Source: Dugong dugon
Lineage: Eukaryota > Chordata > Mammalia > Sirenia > Dugongidae
Length of the DNA: 64,000 bases
Direction of reading: 5' to 3'
Assembly (NCBI GenBank): GCA_030035585.1
Contig: CM057482.1
Coordinates: 12,201,001-12,265,000, forward strand
Part shown: positions 42,400 to 53,304 of the stretch, piece after piece
Layout of the letters: every line of letters starts with the position of its first letter
How positions within the stretch are numbered: the first letter of the stretch is position 1
The notes under the pieces: model-generated
Databases searched by the model: none
Told to the model about the DNA's origin: nothing
What the model saw: the letters and a program-made list of their open reading frames with translations, nothing else
Translations under genes and position numbers: made by a program

Positions 42400-43735
42400 A
42401 CCTGTAGTGTCTGCGGCAGAATACCCTTTTGGTGGCAGCGTGCATGCATTGTGGCAGGCCCCCATCTCCACCCTCGGTGTTTTTGTTGGTTTTACCTGAC
42501 AGCCATTTCTGAAGCCCACAGGGAGGGGGTAGAGGACTTGGTCAGTAGAGGAAGAAAAAGCGTCCACCAATACACCTGGCTTCCCTGCCCCACAGTGGCC
42601 TCTGTGGCGAAAGGTGAGTCCTCTCCGAGAGACTCAGCAGAGGTCCCTCCCAGCCTGGGGATTTCCCTCTGACATGGGTCTCATTGCCCAGTGCACCCTG
42701 TTAGGATCTTGGTGATCCACAGGATGTCTGGGCCTGCCCACCAGGGCTCTGCAGTGGGCAGTCCTCAGGGTAGGATCTGCTGAACACCCAGAACTGGGAG
42801 GTGGAGGGGAGAAGAGCAGTCTCTCACCTGGAGGCTGGCCCGACTCCCTGCCCCAGGTCAGCACACCATTCTGAGGGGCTCTGCCTTCCTCAGGGTCCTC
42901 AGGCCGGCAGTCTGCAGGGTAAAGCCAGGATGCAGATACCCTAGGGAGACTGGCGGCTCTGGGTCTCCCTGGCTCCACTCCAGCCCCCACGTGTCCAGAG
43001 ACATAGGCAGTTGCTCCTGACTCAGTGCCCTTGGGGACCCGCCTGGCCGGAACCTGCCATTCTCCCATCAGTGCTGCCTCCCCAACTTGGCAGGGCCGAC
43101 TCCTCACGCTGGAGCAGCCCTCGGTATTTCCAGCTTGGCACCCTGCCCGCCTCTCTGGGGCCTTGCAGTCTGTCCTGGCGGGCCAGGACCAACACACCCT
43201 CTCAGCTGGACAGCTTTACTACCTCACCCAGGGCCTCTTCCTGCTGCCTCAGACTTGGGGTGCTTACCCTTGGGCCCCTTGCCTCACTTGCGCCTCCGAA
43301 AACACTATTGACCCCCCAGTGTTGAAAATGCTGCTTCCTCTCCTTGAGAAAACCTGGGGCCTGGCTAATCTGTAAATCACCACGGAGGTCATAAACAGGC
43401 TGTTTCCACACAGGGGTTTCCATACAGGGATGGGGCCCCTCCTTGCCGCTCTCACATGGAAACGCCCACCCAACTTGGCAGGGTGTCCTGGCTGAATGCC
43501 CTCAGAAACGCTGCTTATTTAAGATGGGCACAGAGATAACTGGGTGGCCTGTTGGCATGCCCGAGCCAAGAGCTGCCACTCCTTCCTGGGCGGCCACTAA
43601 AGGGCCTGAGGCACTTGTTGCCAGAGTGTGGCTGAGGAGGTTCAGTGGTCCAAGAACACAGACAACATGGGATGCCTCACCAATTCGGACCAATTGCTGG
43701 TGGATGATTGGAAAGGATGCTAAGAAACCCAGTTT
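42400..43735. other. Unique GC-rich intron
   Basis: No repeats recognised. Long overlapping open frames on both strands (e.g. 187 codons antisense at 42634-43197) reflect low stop-codon density in GC-rich DNA; none shows domain-like sequence. The 200-codon frame starting at 42070 reads through the SINE. Confidence 0.5.
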
Positions 43736-43764
43736 TGTGATTTTCAAATACCATAGGCTGTGAT

Positions 43765-43920
43765 GCTAACCGATAATGTTTCCTGTTAGAGGTCATTAGG
43801 AGATCTGCTTGAGTGGACAGATAAGAACATTTGTAATTGGTATGCCAATTGTTTATACAGTGCTAGTAGGATAAACAGTTCTCCTGAACCTTATTTATAT
43901 TTTACATTTGTTTATCAAAC
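43765..43920. promoter_or_regulatory. Candidate GATA/ETS/forkhead element
   Basis: Within 150 bp of repeat-free AT-rich sequence: CGATAATG (43771-43778), ETS-type TTTCCTGTT (43779-43787) preceded directly by AATG to give a FOX-ETS-like AATGTTTCCTG, ACAGATAAGAA (43817-43827), near-palindrome AATTGGTATGCCAATT (43835-43850), and forkhead-type TTGTTTATAC (43849-43858), GGATAAACAG (43869-43878) and TTGTTTATCAAA (43908-43919). It suggests an endothelial/haematopoietic enhancer by motif logic only. Confidence 0.4.
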
Positions 43921-44004
43921 CTCTTTTTTTTTTTTTTTTTAACTTCAACCCAGCTGCTTTCGGAATTATCACAAACTTTGGATTCATGAGTCCTAATTAA
44001 TGGT

Positions 44005-44219
44005 ACCCTGCCTGGGTGGTGCAAACCATTACCATGCTTCCACTGCTGACCTTAAGGTTGAAAGTTTGGGTCCACCCAGGAGTGCCTTGGAAGAAAGGTC
44101 TGGTGATCTACTTCCAAAAAATCAGCCGTTAAAAACCCTACAGAGCACGGTTTTACTCTGACACACATGGGTCACCATGAGTCAGAGTTGACTTGACGGT
44201 AACTGGTTTGGGTTTTTTT
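44005..44219 (+). mobile_element. AfroSINE type B
   Basis: CCTGCCTGGGTGGTGCAAAC, AAAGTTTGGGTCCACCC, GAAGAAAGGTCTGGTGATC, TTGACGGTAACTGGTTTGG. A T-run of about 20 (43924-43942) precedes it. Confidence 0.9.
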
Positions 44220-44224
44220 GGTAT

Positions 44225-45120
44225 TGTATGCACAACAGTTTATCTTGGCAGTAAGCATGCTTTATCGAAAAGCCTCAGTGCATAGGCTATAAGGAGTCAA
44301 AAGACAAGTGTGTCCCTTCCTCTGCAGAGCATCAATGTTGTATGAAGATGGGGGCAGAGGCACATCGTTCATTCCATCAGCTCAAAAGCAGACATACTAT
44401 GGAGTAGATCAAGCATGAGATTTCAGAGATACTGCCTAGGCTCTACCCTAAGGTCCTAAGCCTCCGGAGCACATGGATGGATTGGCTCAGGGGACACTTT
44501 GGTGAGGTTGAGATAGTAGGGTGGGGGGGGGGGCAGGTGTGGGGCCAGTGGAGGAAGGAGAAAGGTGACTAAAGGGACACTTGATGGCAATTTCCAACAA
44601 GTGTTTATCCACGTTCATGATCAGACATGCTCCCTCTGTCATTTTTGTCCTTCATGGTCTTATGGTCGGATTGTGACATTGATCATCTCTGGCATCAACC
44701 ATTTGGCTTTGCTCCTTGACATGAGATGCCGATTTTAAATTGTAACTTAAAGGAGGGAAAGACATTGATCTCATTTAGGAATTGAAGGGTTCATCACTAA
44801 CCGTAGAAGGAAAACCGTGCTTTGCTTTCACAGTTGGATTTCACGGCCATAGGGCTGCGTTCACACCAGGGCCCGTCACTTTGTTCTCTTGATCCCCGAA
44901 TTTCTTGGGGTGCTTGTCTCGAAGCCACGACCCAGGTAATGAGGGGCTCACACTTACGTCCTCTTTCTCACCACTACTGAAGACCCTTGAATGACTAATA
45001 CACTTGAGTTGCCGCTCTAACCTCCCGTTCCCTCTGCTAACCCAGCTGCCTGGCCCTTGTCTTCATCCAGTGAGAACAGAACAAGCAGAGGAAGGTAGGA
45101 GCAGCACCTTCCCCAGCCCA
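44225..45120. other. Unique intron
   Basis: No interspersed repeat recognised. An 11-G run occurs at 44523-44533. Confidence 0.4.
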
Positions 45121-45138
45121 GCCTCAGGATTGCTTCTT

Positions 45139-45443
45139 CTTGTTCTTCTTGTTAGGTGCTCTGAGTCGATTCTGACCCATAGTGACCCCATGTACAACAG
45201 AACAAAACACTGCCTGGTCCTGCGCCATCCTCACAGTCACTGTTATGCTTGAGCCCATTGTTGCAGCCACTGTGTCAGTCCGTCTCGTTGAGGGTCTTCC
45301 TCTTTTTTGCTGACCCTCTACTTTACCAAGCATGATGGCCTTCTCCAGGGACTGTTCCCTCCTGATAACATGTCCAAAGTATGTGAGATGAAGTCATGCC
45401 ATCTTTGCTTCTAAGGAGCATTCCAGCTGTACTTCTTCCAAGA
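45139..45443 (-). mobile_element. 5'-truncated RTE LINE 3' end with 14-bp target duplication
   Basis: The minus strand encodes MLGKVEGQQKRGRPSTRRTD-like RTE C-terminal sequence and then reads through VVHGVTMGQNRL, which is the tail shared with AfroSINEs. It has a GAAGAACAAGAAG simple tail. Perfect repeats CAGGATTGCTTCTT at 45125-45138 and 45444-45457. Confidence 0.95.
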
Positions 45444-45839
45444 CAGGATTGCTTCTTAGCTTTAAGTCTTGGTCTCTCCTTTGGCTAGTGAGAATTACCA
45501 GAGGGAAGGGCTCACCAGTCACCCCCACCCATACACACACAGCAGCCCTGTATGGTAGGGGACCATATCCCCATTTCACAGATGAGAGAGTTGAGGCCAC
45601 ATTGTGGCTTTATGATGATGGTAGTGTGGAGGTTGGGTTGACTCTGTGGGATAGAGTTGGGAAAAGGGGCTTCTGGGTGTTTGATTTTTCTGCTGTTATA
45701 TGTAACTCTGGATTTAATTGTCCCTTCTTGCAGCTGGGGCCAGAAGACAGGGCTGGGATGTTGTGAGATGCTTGGTGCAACTGAAAGGGCCTGGACAGAG
45801 CTCCCCCGCCCCCAAGGAGGAAGTGGTTAGGTGGCCAGG

Positions 45840-46020
45840 AATGCAACCTGCGCCTCCCAGATTAATTAATAATTGAGAGCTGGCCCCCAGCCAGGCGAGC
45901 CGGAGAGATACAGTGAACAAAGGGTGCTTAACTACAGTGCGAAGGAAAAGTTAGACTTTGCCTGCGGCGAAAAGGGAAATTCACAAGGCCATGATTTATG
46001 GGCTGCATTACTAGGGGTCC
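45840..46020. promoter_or_regulatory. Candidate non-coding element
   Basis: CAGATTAATTAATAATTGAG (45859-45878), AACAAAGGGTGCTTAAC (SOX/TCF-like AACAAAG) and GGAAATTCACAAGGCC in repeat-free sequence. Candidate by motif content only. Confidence 0.3.
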
Positions 46021-46264
46021 TCCTCAGTGGGCCTGACTTGGGCATGTGCTCCCTGAGCACAGACGCTGGCGGCCTGCGGGGCCGCTTCTGCCCACAGAAA
46101 GGGAGGAGGAAGGGCTGGGGGTCGGTGAGGTGGGCACCAGCCCCCGTGGAGGAGGTGGGAGTCACCCCCACAGGAGAGGGGCTGTGCTGACGCCCTCTTG
46201 GAACGAGGGGTAGGCTAGAAGTTGACCGCCTCCAGGGTGCGTTCTGCAAGGAGGAATAGAAGGA

Positions 46265-46450
46265 AGAAAGGCTGTGGAGTCAGGCTGCCCTGGTTTCGAA
46301 GTCTGACTTACTGACTGTGTGACCTGGGGCAGGGGGTTTAACCTCACCGATCCTCCATTTCCTCATCTGTCAAATTACACCTGCCTCCTAGGATTGTTCT
46401 CCAGGTTGAATGAGATGGGGTGTAAGGACAGTTGGTGCTCGGTAGTGGCT
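46265..46450 (+). mobile_element. MIR, sense
   Basis: GGAGTCAGGCTGCCCTGG, GACTGTGTGACCTGGGGC, CATTTCCTCATCTGTC, GGTTGAATGAGATGGGG. Confidence 0.9.
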
Positions 46451-46454
46451 GGAT

Positions 46455-48715
46455 TCCCATGGGACAGCTGGAGACGTGGCCCAGGAATGACCCTGTGATG
46501 ACGAAGGGCACCTGTGGATCTCTGCTAATGTTTGCTGGGTCTGTGCATGCAGGTGCATGCTTCTTGCTAAGATAGACATGAGACTCACCCACCTTCCCCA
46601 AGACCCCCTTCAGACTCCCCAGAATTTAGGAAAGGCACCTCTTGCTCCCATCTATCACACGGGCCCTTGTCACTGCAAACAGCCCTCCAGAGAGGACGCA
46701 GTTCTAGAAGACACTTGGGCATTACTTTCAGTTGCTATGTGTGGCTTGGTGCAGGCGTCTACGGAGGATTCAGCCTAGATATCTCCCTAGGCCTCTTGTC
46801 TTTTCTGGAAGAAATCAAGGATTATGAACAGGGTCATAGAAAACAAGGCAGATGTCCCCCTTAGATGAAAAGTTAGAGAAGATCAAATAGAAACACAGTT
46901 GACCGTTGTGTACGTGGGTCTTGCGTTATTGCTACTTTAACTTTAGTCATGTGGTATGTGCCTGTGTGTGTCCAGGCACAGGTAAAGAAGTATCTTGAGA
47001 AACAGGAGACTCTTGGCAAGGTGACGGCTCACCTTCTCCCCAGGATGCTTGGCGGGAGGCACTGTTAGTGGAAGGGGCTTCTCAGAAGACGTGGATGAGC
47101 CTGATCCTGCTGCATCAACATGCCGTGGACCTCAGGGTAGTGACCAAACCTCTATGAGTTGTATATTCCATAACCTTAAGTGAGGTCACTTATGAATGGG
47201 CTTGGAGAATTGGAAAACCCTGCACAGTTAAAAACAGCATTCCACTCTCACCATTGATGGGGATGCAGCCACTTCTTGGTTGGTATGGGCTGTGGAACCA
47301 AGCTTGGTCTCTTTCTGACCTGGAGTCCCATCTTGGACTTGGAGTTGAGGCACGGGGTCCAGGGTCTCAGTGGTGCTACATCCACTTACTGGCCTGGTGG
47401 AATGGACCAATGGAGCAAGTGGGTGGCTCCCTCCTTTCTCTGAGCCTCCCACCCCTAGATTAAACAAGCCCACTATTTCCGAGCAACTTGGCAACTCAGG
47501 CATGGATGGCGCCAAGGTTGAGGTGGATTCGGCCTCATGTGCACATGGCATAGTCACCAGCAGTAGACCTGGTCACCGTGGCAGAGCAGGGAGCTTCTGC
47601 CAAGCTGGTGGGTCATTTTGAAACATTTTTGTAGGGAACGTTTAAATCTCATGTTATGGCATTCTCTACTGCAAATATTAGTATTTAATTGTGAATGGAT
47701 GATCCCTCCAGTCAGTATCAGCTTTTCTGCACCCCTGTTTGTCCTAGAACTGTGCAAGAATGATCAAGGCAACCCTCACTTAAAGAAAATCCACTATGTG
47801 GGACCCTGCGTTCACTAAGGAGACATGGGTTATGTATATTTGGGTGTTACGAAAGGGTATTCTAAAGGAAAGGATTTAATGCAAGGATTATTTTAAAATC
47901 GAATGTCCCCACCTCTGGTATTTTAATTTGGGGGGGGGGGGTCCCAAACTGCATCTTTTGTGTGAATCACGGCAGGTGTATTTGGGTTGCAAAGGTCACA
48001 TGATCCTTGTTGGGCCCTGTGCCAGACCCCAGGAGGAAGGGGGCAGAGATGAGGCCAGCCTGCTCCCAGGTGAGTGAGGTGGAGACAGGTAGTCTCCATG
48101 ATGACAGCGTAAGTTAGAGGGTACGAGGGGCTGTCACAGAGGGAGGGGTGTGCGGTTCAGACCTGGGGACTTTCCAAAGCAGGTAATGTCAGGGTCTTTT
48201 GTAAGCAAGATTCTGATAAGTGTTGGGGAATGGGGGAGGAAACTCATATTCATTGAGTGCCCGTTACTGTTGGCAGGCATTTCACTAAAACCCCTGCACC
48301 CCTCAGAGTTAGCTATTAAATTCCCTGCCTGGTAAAGGAAACCGTTTAGCAGGATCAGCTTCATGGGAGGGAGACGTGTGCAGTCATTCAGGGCCCTGTG
48401 CTCAGAAGCCAGGCTCCCCCAACCCTTAATTTAATGCTTTGCTGTTGCCATCTTGAAATTCTTGATCAGTTTTGAACAAGGAGCCCTGCGTTTTCATTTT
48501 GCACTGGGTTCCACAAATGGTATAGCTAGGCATGGTCCTCAGAGAGGTAAAGTCACCTGCCCACAGTAACACAGCTGTTAGGATTTGCACCAGGTCCCCA
48601 CTCCACCATGACACTCTGCGGTCCCAGGGAACCTTCCAGATCAAGCGAGAACAGCCTGGACAAGGTACGTGCAGAGTAGGGTTCAAGACACAGGAATTTG
48701 AGGGACCTGGGCTCT
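46455..48715. other. Mostly unique intron
   Basis: No gene. A 12-G run lies at 47930-47941. An antisense MIR-like fragment is at 48535-48600 (CAGAGAGGTAAAGTCACC). Nothing else was assigned. Confidence 0.4.
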
Positions 48716-48718
48716 AGT

Positions 48719-48881
48719 GGAGCCCTGGCGGCACAGTGGTTCAGTGTTCTGCTGCTAACCAAAAAGTCAGCAGTTCAAATCCACTAGCCGCTCCTTGGAA
48801 ACCCTATGGGGCAGTTCTACTCTGTCCAATAGGGTTGCTGTGAGTCGTAATTGACTCGATGACAATGGGTTTGTTTTGGTT
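48719..48881 (+). mobile_element. AfroSINE type A with target duplication
   Basis: GGAGCCCTGGCGGCACAGTG, GTCAGCAGTTCAAATCC, GACTCGATGACAATGGG. Flanks TGGGCTCTAGT and TGGGCTGTAGT differ at one base. Confidence 0.93.
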
Positions 48882-48894
48882 TGGGCTGTAGTTA

Positions 48895-49106
48895 GGGGTC
48901 CCTGGGTGGCGCAAACAGTTAAGCACTCAACTAACTGATATTTTGGTGGTTTGTACACACACCCAGAGGTGCCTCAGAGGAAAGCCCTTGTGATCTGCTT
49001 CTGAAAGGTCACAGCTTTGAAGCTCCTAAGGAGCACAGTTCTACTCTGCAACACATGGGGTCACCATGAGTCAGAATCAACTGGACAGCAACTGGTAAAG
49101 AGTTTT
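48895..49106 (+). mobile_element. AfroSINE type B, immediately downstream
   Basis: GGGGTCCCTGGGTGGCGC, a shortened tRNA-like region, AGAGGTGCCTCAGAGG, CAACTGGACAGCAACTGG. Confidence 0.9.
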
Positions 49107-49109
49107 TTT

Positions 49110-51475
49110 GTTTGGGGGTGGGGGGCTCTGTAGGTGTCCAACTGGTTATTCCCTGGAACATTTCTCCATCAGTGTGAGTTCCCGGCGCTGAGAGTTAGTG
49201 ACAGACTGATGTTTAGGTCCTTTGCTTTGATGGCTTTATATTGGTCCGGGTAGAAGTCTGAGGCAGGAGTTTTGCAGATAAAATGCCAGTTGTATTTGGG
49301 AAGTAAAACAAAAATGGAGGTGTCCTGAATTCTCCTGCTCTGGAGCCTGCAGGGCAGGGAATGTGCCTAGGGATGGGTGTCCTTGAAGCATACAGCTATC
49401 TATCTGCCCCAGAGCAGCATCTCTGCACCTCTGAAGCATGCCCAGGCTGTCCCCATCTCTACCCACAAAGGGCCGATTCAGTTCTCTGGGTTTGGATTCA
49501 CCAGAGAAGTCAGGGTTGGGTTGAACTTAGAGCCCGAGATGAAAAGCCTAGCTCACCCTGACTTAACAGCAAGAACCCTGAAGATCGGGCGGGGGCCTAG
49601 CTTGCGTATAAATTCAGGAATTCAGCCATTAGCAGAAGGATTTGGGGACCCCTTCATGTCTCACAGCTGCCACCTCTTTCCTGGGCACCGAGGCACCAGC
49701 TTCGTTGCCTTGCACAAATAGTATTATTGTAGACTCTGTCCAGGGGCAGTAAGATAAGCTAGGCTTTCCCACCGCGGGTGGTCTCTGGGTAGGAAAACAA
49801 ACAAACAGACTCCAGAGTCTGACGTTGTGATAAAATAAAGAAGACCTGGAGTGGGAGCAAAGTTCAGAGACTTTTGTTGCAGAAACTGGTTCCTTCTTCA
49901 AAATGTGGGCTGATTTTATAAGCTGCTTGTCCCTGTCTCTCCCTTCTCAGACACTCTTACTGTCCCCCCTTCCCACCCGGACAGACTTCTCCCACCTGGA
50001 CTTGTCCCCTGACCCTCCCCGGGGATTTGAGTAGGTTCCCTCTCTTGCTTCCTGTGGGTCTTTTTCTTATCAGGCTTCAGTTATTGGGGGACTGGTGACT
50101 CGCAAAGGGCGAGGATGGGCCTGAGCCAGGTGGACAACGCCAGCCTTTCTGGTGTGCAGTCTGATCGATCAATCTTTGATGGAGAAGATGGCTCTGATGC
50201 CAGCCTCAGTGTGGTTCTTAGAAGTTATAGCTGCCTGCAGAGTGTCATTAAAAAGGTAACTTGTACCACAGAGTGCTGAGGCCTGGGAGAGGCGCCGCTG
50301 CTCCTGGGGCCCAGGGAGCCCGGAACAATCTTGCCTGGCAGGAGACTGTGTCCTGTAGGGCGCAGGGCTTGGTGGCAGAGGTAGGAGTGCTGCAGACAGA
50401 CAGATGCTGGTGGAAGCAGAGCCCCAGGTTTCCTCCTCTGGCGGGTCCCCCTTGCCCACCAGAGTGGTAGGGCCTAATAGCTTCTGGGGACCTGTGTGTG
50501 TGTGAGACACTGAACAGGCCTGCGTATTAGGGGCCGAGGAAAGCTTGTTTTATGTCTGGGTTGCAGGCTGAGTTAGTTTTTTCAGGATTTGTTTGAATAC
50601 CGCACGAGATAAAAGAATGGAAACCTAACCCATCACAGCCCAGACCGCCAATTTGTTCCACTGGAGATGCGGGGCCCATCAGGCTGGGGTCAACGCACTG
50701 GGGCTGAAAGAAAGGCCCTTCTGCAGGAACAAGCAGGCCTCTCCCCCGAGAAGGGCATTTACGGCCCAGCCAGGAAGCTGCTGACTGTCCTTACACTCCC
50801 AACCTCTGCTAGACCCCTCCTGGGGAGAGTGGCTCTGAGGACCACCCAAAAGAGCGGAGGGAGCCGATGAGGCATCAGGAGGGGCCCAGCAGAGAGAGGG
50901 AGGTCAGATTCGGCCCGGTGGGGATTCCAGAGCTGCCTTGCTGGCTGGCACTTGGACCCTGGGGCTGTCCTCTAAGAAGGGATGATCTGCCTCCTTGTCT
51001 TATGAAGTTCAAAAGGGGGTAACGTGAAGAGCACAGAGCACCCAGTACCTCCCAGCCTCCAGGGCTGGCAGCCCCTTCCCAAGATCAGTGTTCATATTGT
51101 AGAACATCTAGAAAGCCCTTGTGTTTGTGTTTGTGTTTTGGAGGGATGGGAGAAACTACACTTAACCAGAGAAGTGTCTGTGTGTGCAGAGCTGCCTGGG
51201 GTCACGGACAGCTGTTGTAAGGCATGTTATTTGGAAAAACTCACCAGCCTCCTGGCAAGGTGGGCAGCGTGTGGCAGGGCAGTACTGCCACTTCCAAGGA
51301 CCCCTTTAACATCCAGTCTTTCCTAGAGCCTCCCCCGCTCCCTGTGACAGCTTGGAGGAGATGTGGCTGGGTTATGGTGTCACCGTCCCTGTGCAGTTAC
51401 CCCACAGTCCCCCCAGGGTTTTGCAGCCCCCAGGTTGCTACCTTGGTAGTCATGCAAACAGTCCCCTGTCTCCAA
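49110..51475. other. Unique intron
   Basis: No interspersed repeat or gene recognised over 2.3 kb. Positions 50560-50660 (TTTTTTCAGGATTTGTTTG, GCACGAGATAAAAGAATGG) look less GC-biased and carry a GATA-type motif; a weak candidate element. Confidence 0.4.
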
Positions 51476-51479
51476 GCCT

Positions 51480-51675
51480 AGATAGACTTGAGTTCAAATC
51501 CCAACTCTGCCACTTCCTAGGGGATGACTTTGGAGGACTTACCTGACTTCAGGCCTCAGCTTCCTCATCTTAAAATGGAAATGACTGAGCAGACCAGCAG
51601 TCTGTTGAGTTAGTACATTTAAAGATCCTCATACCCTGCCCGGCACTGGTAAATGTGGGCTGGCTTTGATTATTA
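51480..51675 (+). mobile_element. MIR, sense
   Basis: GACTTGAGTTCAAATCCCAA, CTCTGCCACTTCCTAGG, CAGCTTCCTCATCTTAAAAT, CCTGCCCGGCACTGGTAAAT. Confidence 0.92.
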
Positions 51676-51786
51676 TTTCCCCTTGATTCTCAGTTCCACT
51701 GGCACATCTTGTCTTTGAAGGTGTTATGAATAGCCTTATGAACTATATAGCATTAGTCAATCTATTAAAGAATTTATACAAATAAT

Positions 51787-51822
51787 ATGTTATATATATA
51801 TATATAATAATAATATATATAG
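51787..51822 (+). repeat. (TA)n-rich tract
   Basis: TATGTTATATATATATATAT then AATAATAATATATATAG. Confidence 0.9.
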
Positions 51823-51849
51823 ATAACACTGCATGGTAGTAATAATGAT

Positions 51850-52064
51850 GGGTGGCACAAATGGTTAAGCCCTAAACTATTATACTGAAAGGTTGGTGGT
51901 GCAAACCCACCCAGAGGTGCCTTGGAAGTAAGGCCTGGCCAACTGCTTCCGAAATGTCACCGTCTTGAAAACCTTACGGAGCCCTTCTACTCTGCACACA
52001 TGGGTTGTCATGAGCCATAATCGACTTGACAGCAACTGACAACAGCAACAACAATAACAATAAT
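51850..52064 (+). mobile_element. AfroSINE, head-truncated
   Basis: GGGTGGCACAAATGGTTAAG, GGTTGGTGGTGCAAACCC, GACTTGACAGCAACTGACAA with an (AAC)/(AAT) tail. Confidence 0.9.
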
Positions 52065-52460
52065 AGTCGTTATTTATGGAGTGCTTATTTTGAGCTAAGG
52101 AGCCCTGGTGGTGTGCTGGTTAAAGCACTCAGCTGCTAACTAAAAGGTCAGCAGTTTGAACCCAACAGCCGCTTCATGGGAGAAAGATGTGGCAACCTGC
52201 TTCTGTAAAGATGTACAGCCTTGGAAACGCTGTAGGACAGTTCTACTCTGTCCTGTAGGGTCGCTATGAGTCAGAATCGACTCGATGACAATGGGTTTGG
52301 TTTTGAGCTATGAAGTAGCCACTTAGTGCATCCCCATTTTACAGATTAGGAAACTGAGGCCCAGAGAGGTGAAGTCGCTTGCCCAAGATCTCACAGCTGC
52401 TAAGTGGCAGAGCTGGGATTCACACCCAGGCAGCTTTGCTCCAGAGCCTGTGCCTTAACC
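52065..52460 (-). mobile_element. MIR, antisense, split by an AfroSINE
   Basis: TTATTTATGGAGTGCTTATT before the SINE; CATCCCCATTTTACAGATTA, AGTCGCTTGCCCAAGATC and GCAGAGCTGGGATTCACACC after it. Confidence 0.93.
52098..52300 (+). mobile_element. AfroSINE inserted in a MIR, perfect target duplication
   Basis: AGGAGCCCTGGTGGTGTGCT, GTCAGCAGTTTGAACCC, TTCTGTAAAGATGTACAGCC, CTCGATGACAATGGGTTTGG. Repeats TTTTGAGCTA at 52088-52097 and 52301-52310. Confidence 0.96.
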
Positions 52461-52779
52461 CTCCCCGCCCCCATGCAGGAGACACCTGACCTGATCGCTG
52501 ATTTCCGCGGTGACCTTGGCAAGTCTTGCCCTCTTGGGCCTCAGTTTTTGCATCTGTAAAATCATGAATTTAGGCCGTGTGGACTGCATGGTGTCCCGGC
52601 CTCTCCTCCTGTCCTGCTATGGCTCTCCCTCCCCACTCCCATCGCCCTCCCCTGTAAAACACCGAGCAGAGCAGCTGAGCAGTTGTCTTGGAGGGAGGGT
52701 GGCGGTGAGTGCAGTCCTGGCCCCAGCAGCCGAAGGAGCCTGTGAGGTCGGCCGCAGGCAGACTGCTGTGGTGGCCGGA

Positions 52780-53300
52780 CTGCCCGTGATGTAATGACTG
52801 ATTAGGAACTTCCTCTTGGAAGCCCAGCTTCCTCCAGGAGCCAAAGGTGCTGGAGTTGAGGTGGGGGTGGGGAGGGGCGGTGGGTGGGAATAAGAGGAAA
52901 CTCCTGTCAGCTGAGCCCTTGCTGTTGGAAGGAGTGCAGCAGAGAGCCTCGCTCTAAGCTGTTGACCATTAACGTGGCCCTGCACACATTCCTTCTCTGC
53001 TTTTACTGCCAGAGCCAGCGGGTAAGGGACTGGCCTCCCCCTCCCTTAACAAAGGGAAAAAAAGCCTCTAATTAATGCTGCATCTCTGGGCTTGCTGCAA
53101 AACCTGAAGCCATTTCTGCAGCTTAAAATGACAAAGGAGGGCTAAGTGTAAACTCCTTTTCTCTCCCCGTTTGATAACAGAAACTACTTATCTAATGGGC
53201 AAACAGGGCTTTTAAGGGGGTGTTAGGTTAACCAGATGCAGGGCCACATAATTACTCCCAGGCCTGGGAGCAGCAGATGAAAAAGCTGCCAGTTGGATGG
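52780..53300. promoter_or_regulatory. Candidate ETS/GATA-rich intronic element
   Basis: Repeat-free block with ETS-type GAACTTCCTC (52806-52815), GCTTCCTCC (52827-52835) and GAGGAAACT (52894-52902), then homeodomain-type TCTAATTAATG (about 53067) and two GATA motifs, TTGATAAC (53171-53178) and ACTTATCT (53186-53193), 7 bp apart. It lies about 7.6 kb before the last exon. I recall reports of a blood/endothelial Smad6 intronic enhancer found by an Ets/Ets/Gata search; equivalence to this block is unverified. Confidence 0.4.
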
Positions 53301-53304
53301 GAAC

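Noticed and set aside
42070-42672. 200-codon sense frame
   Set aside because: Reads straight through an AfroSINE; the open length is accidental.
43835-43850. Full NFI palindromic binding site
   Set aside because: TTGG and CCAA half-sites are separated by 4 bases rather than the arrangement TTGGC-N5-GCCAA; kept only as a near-palindrome.
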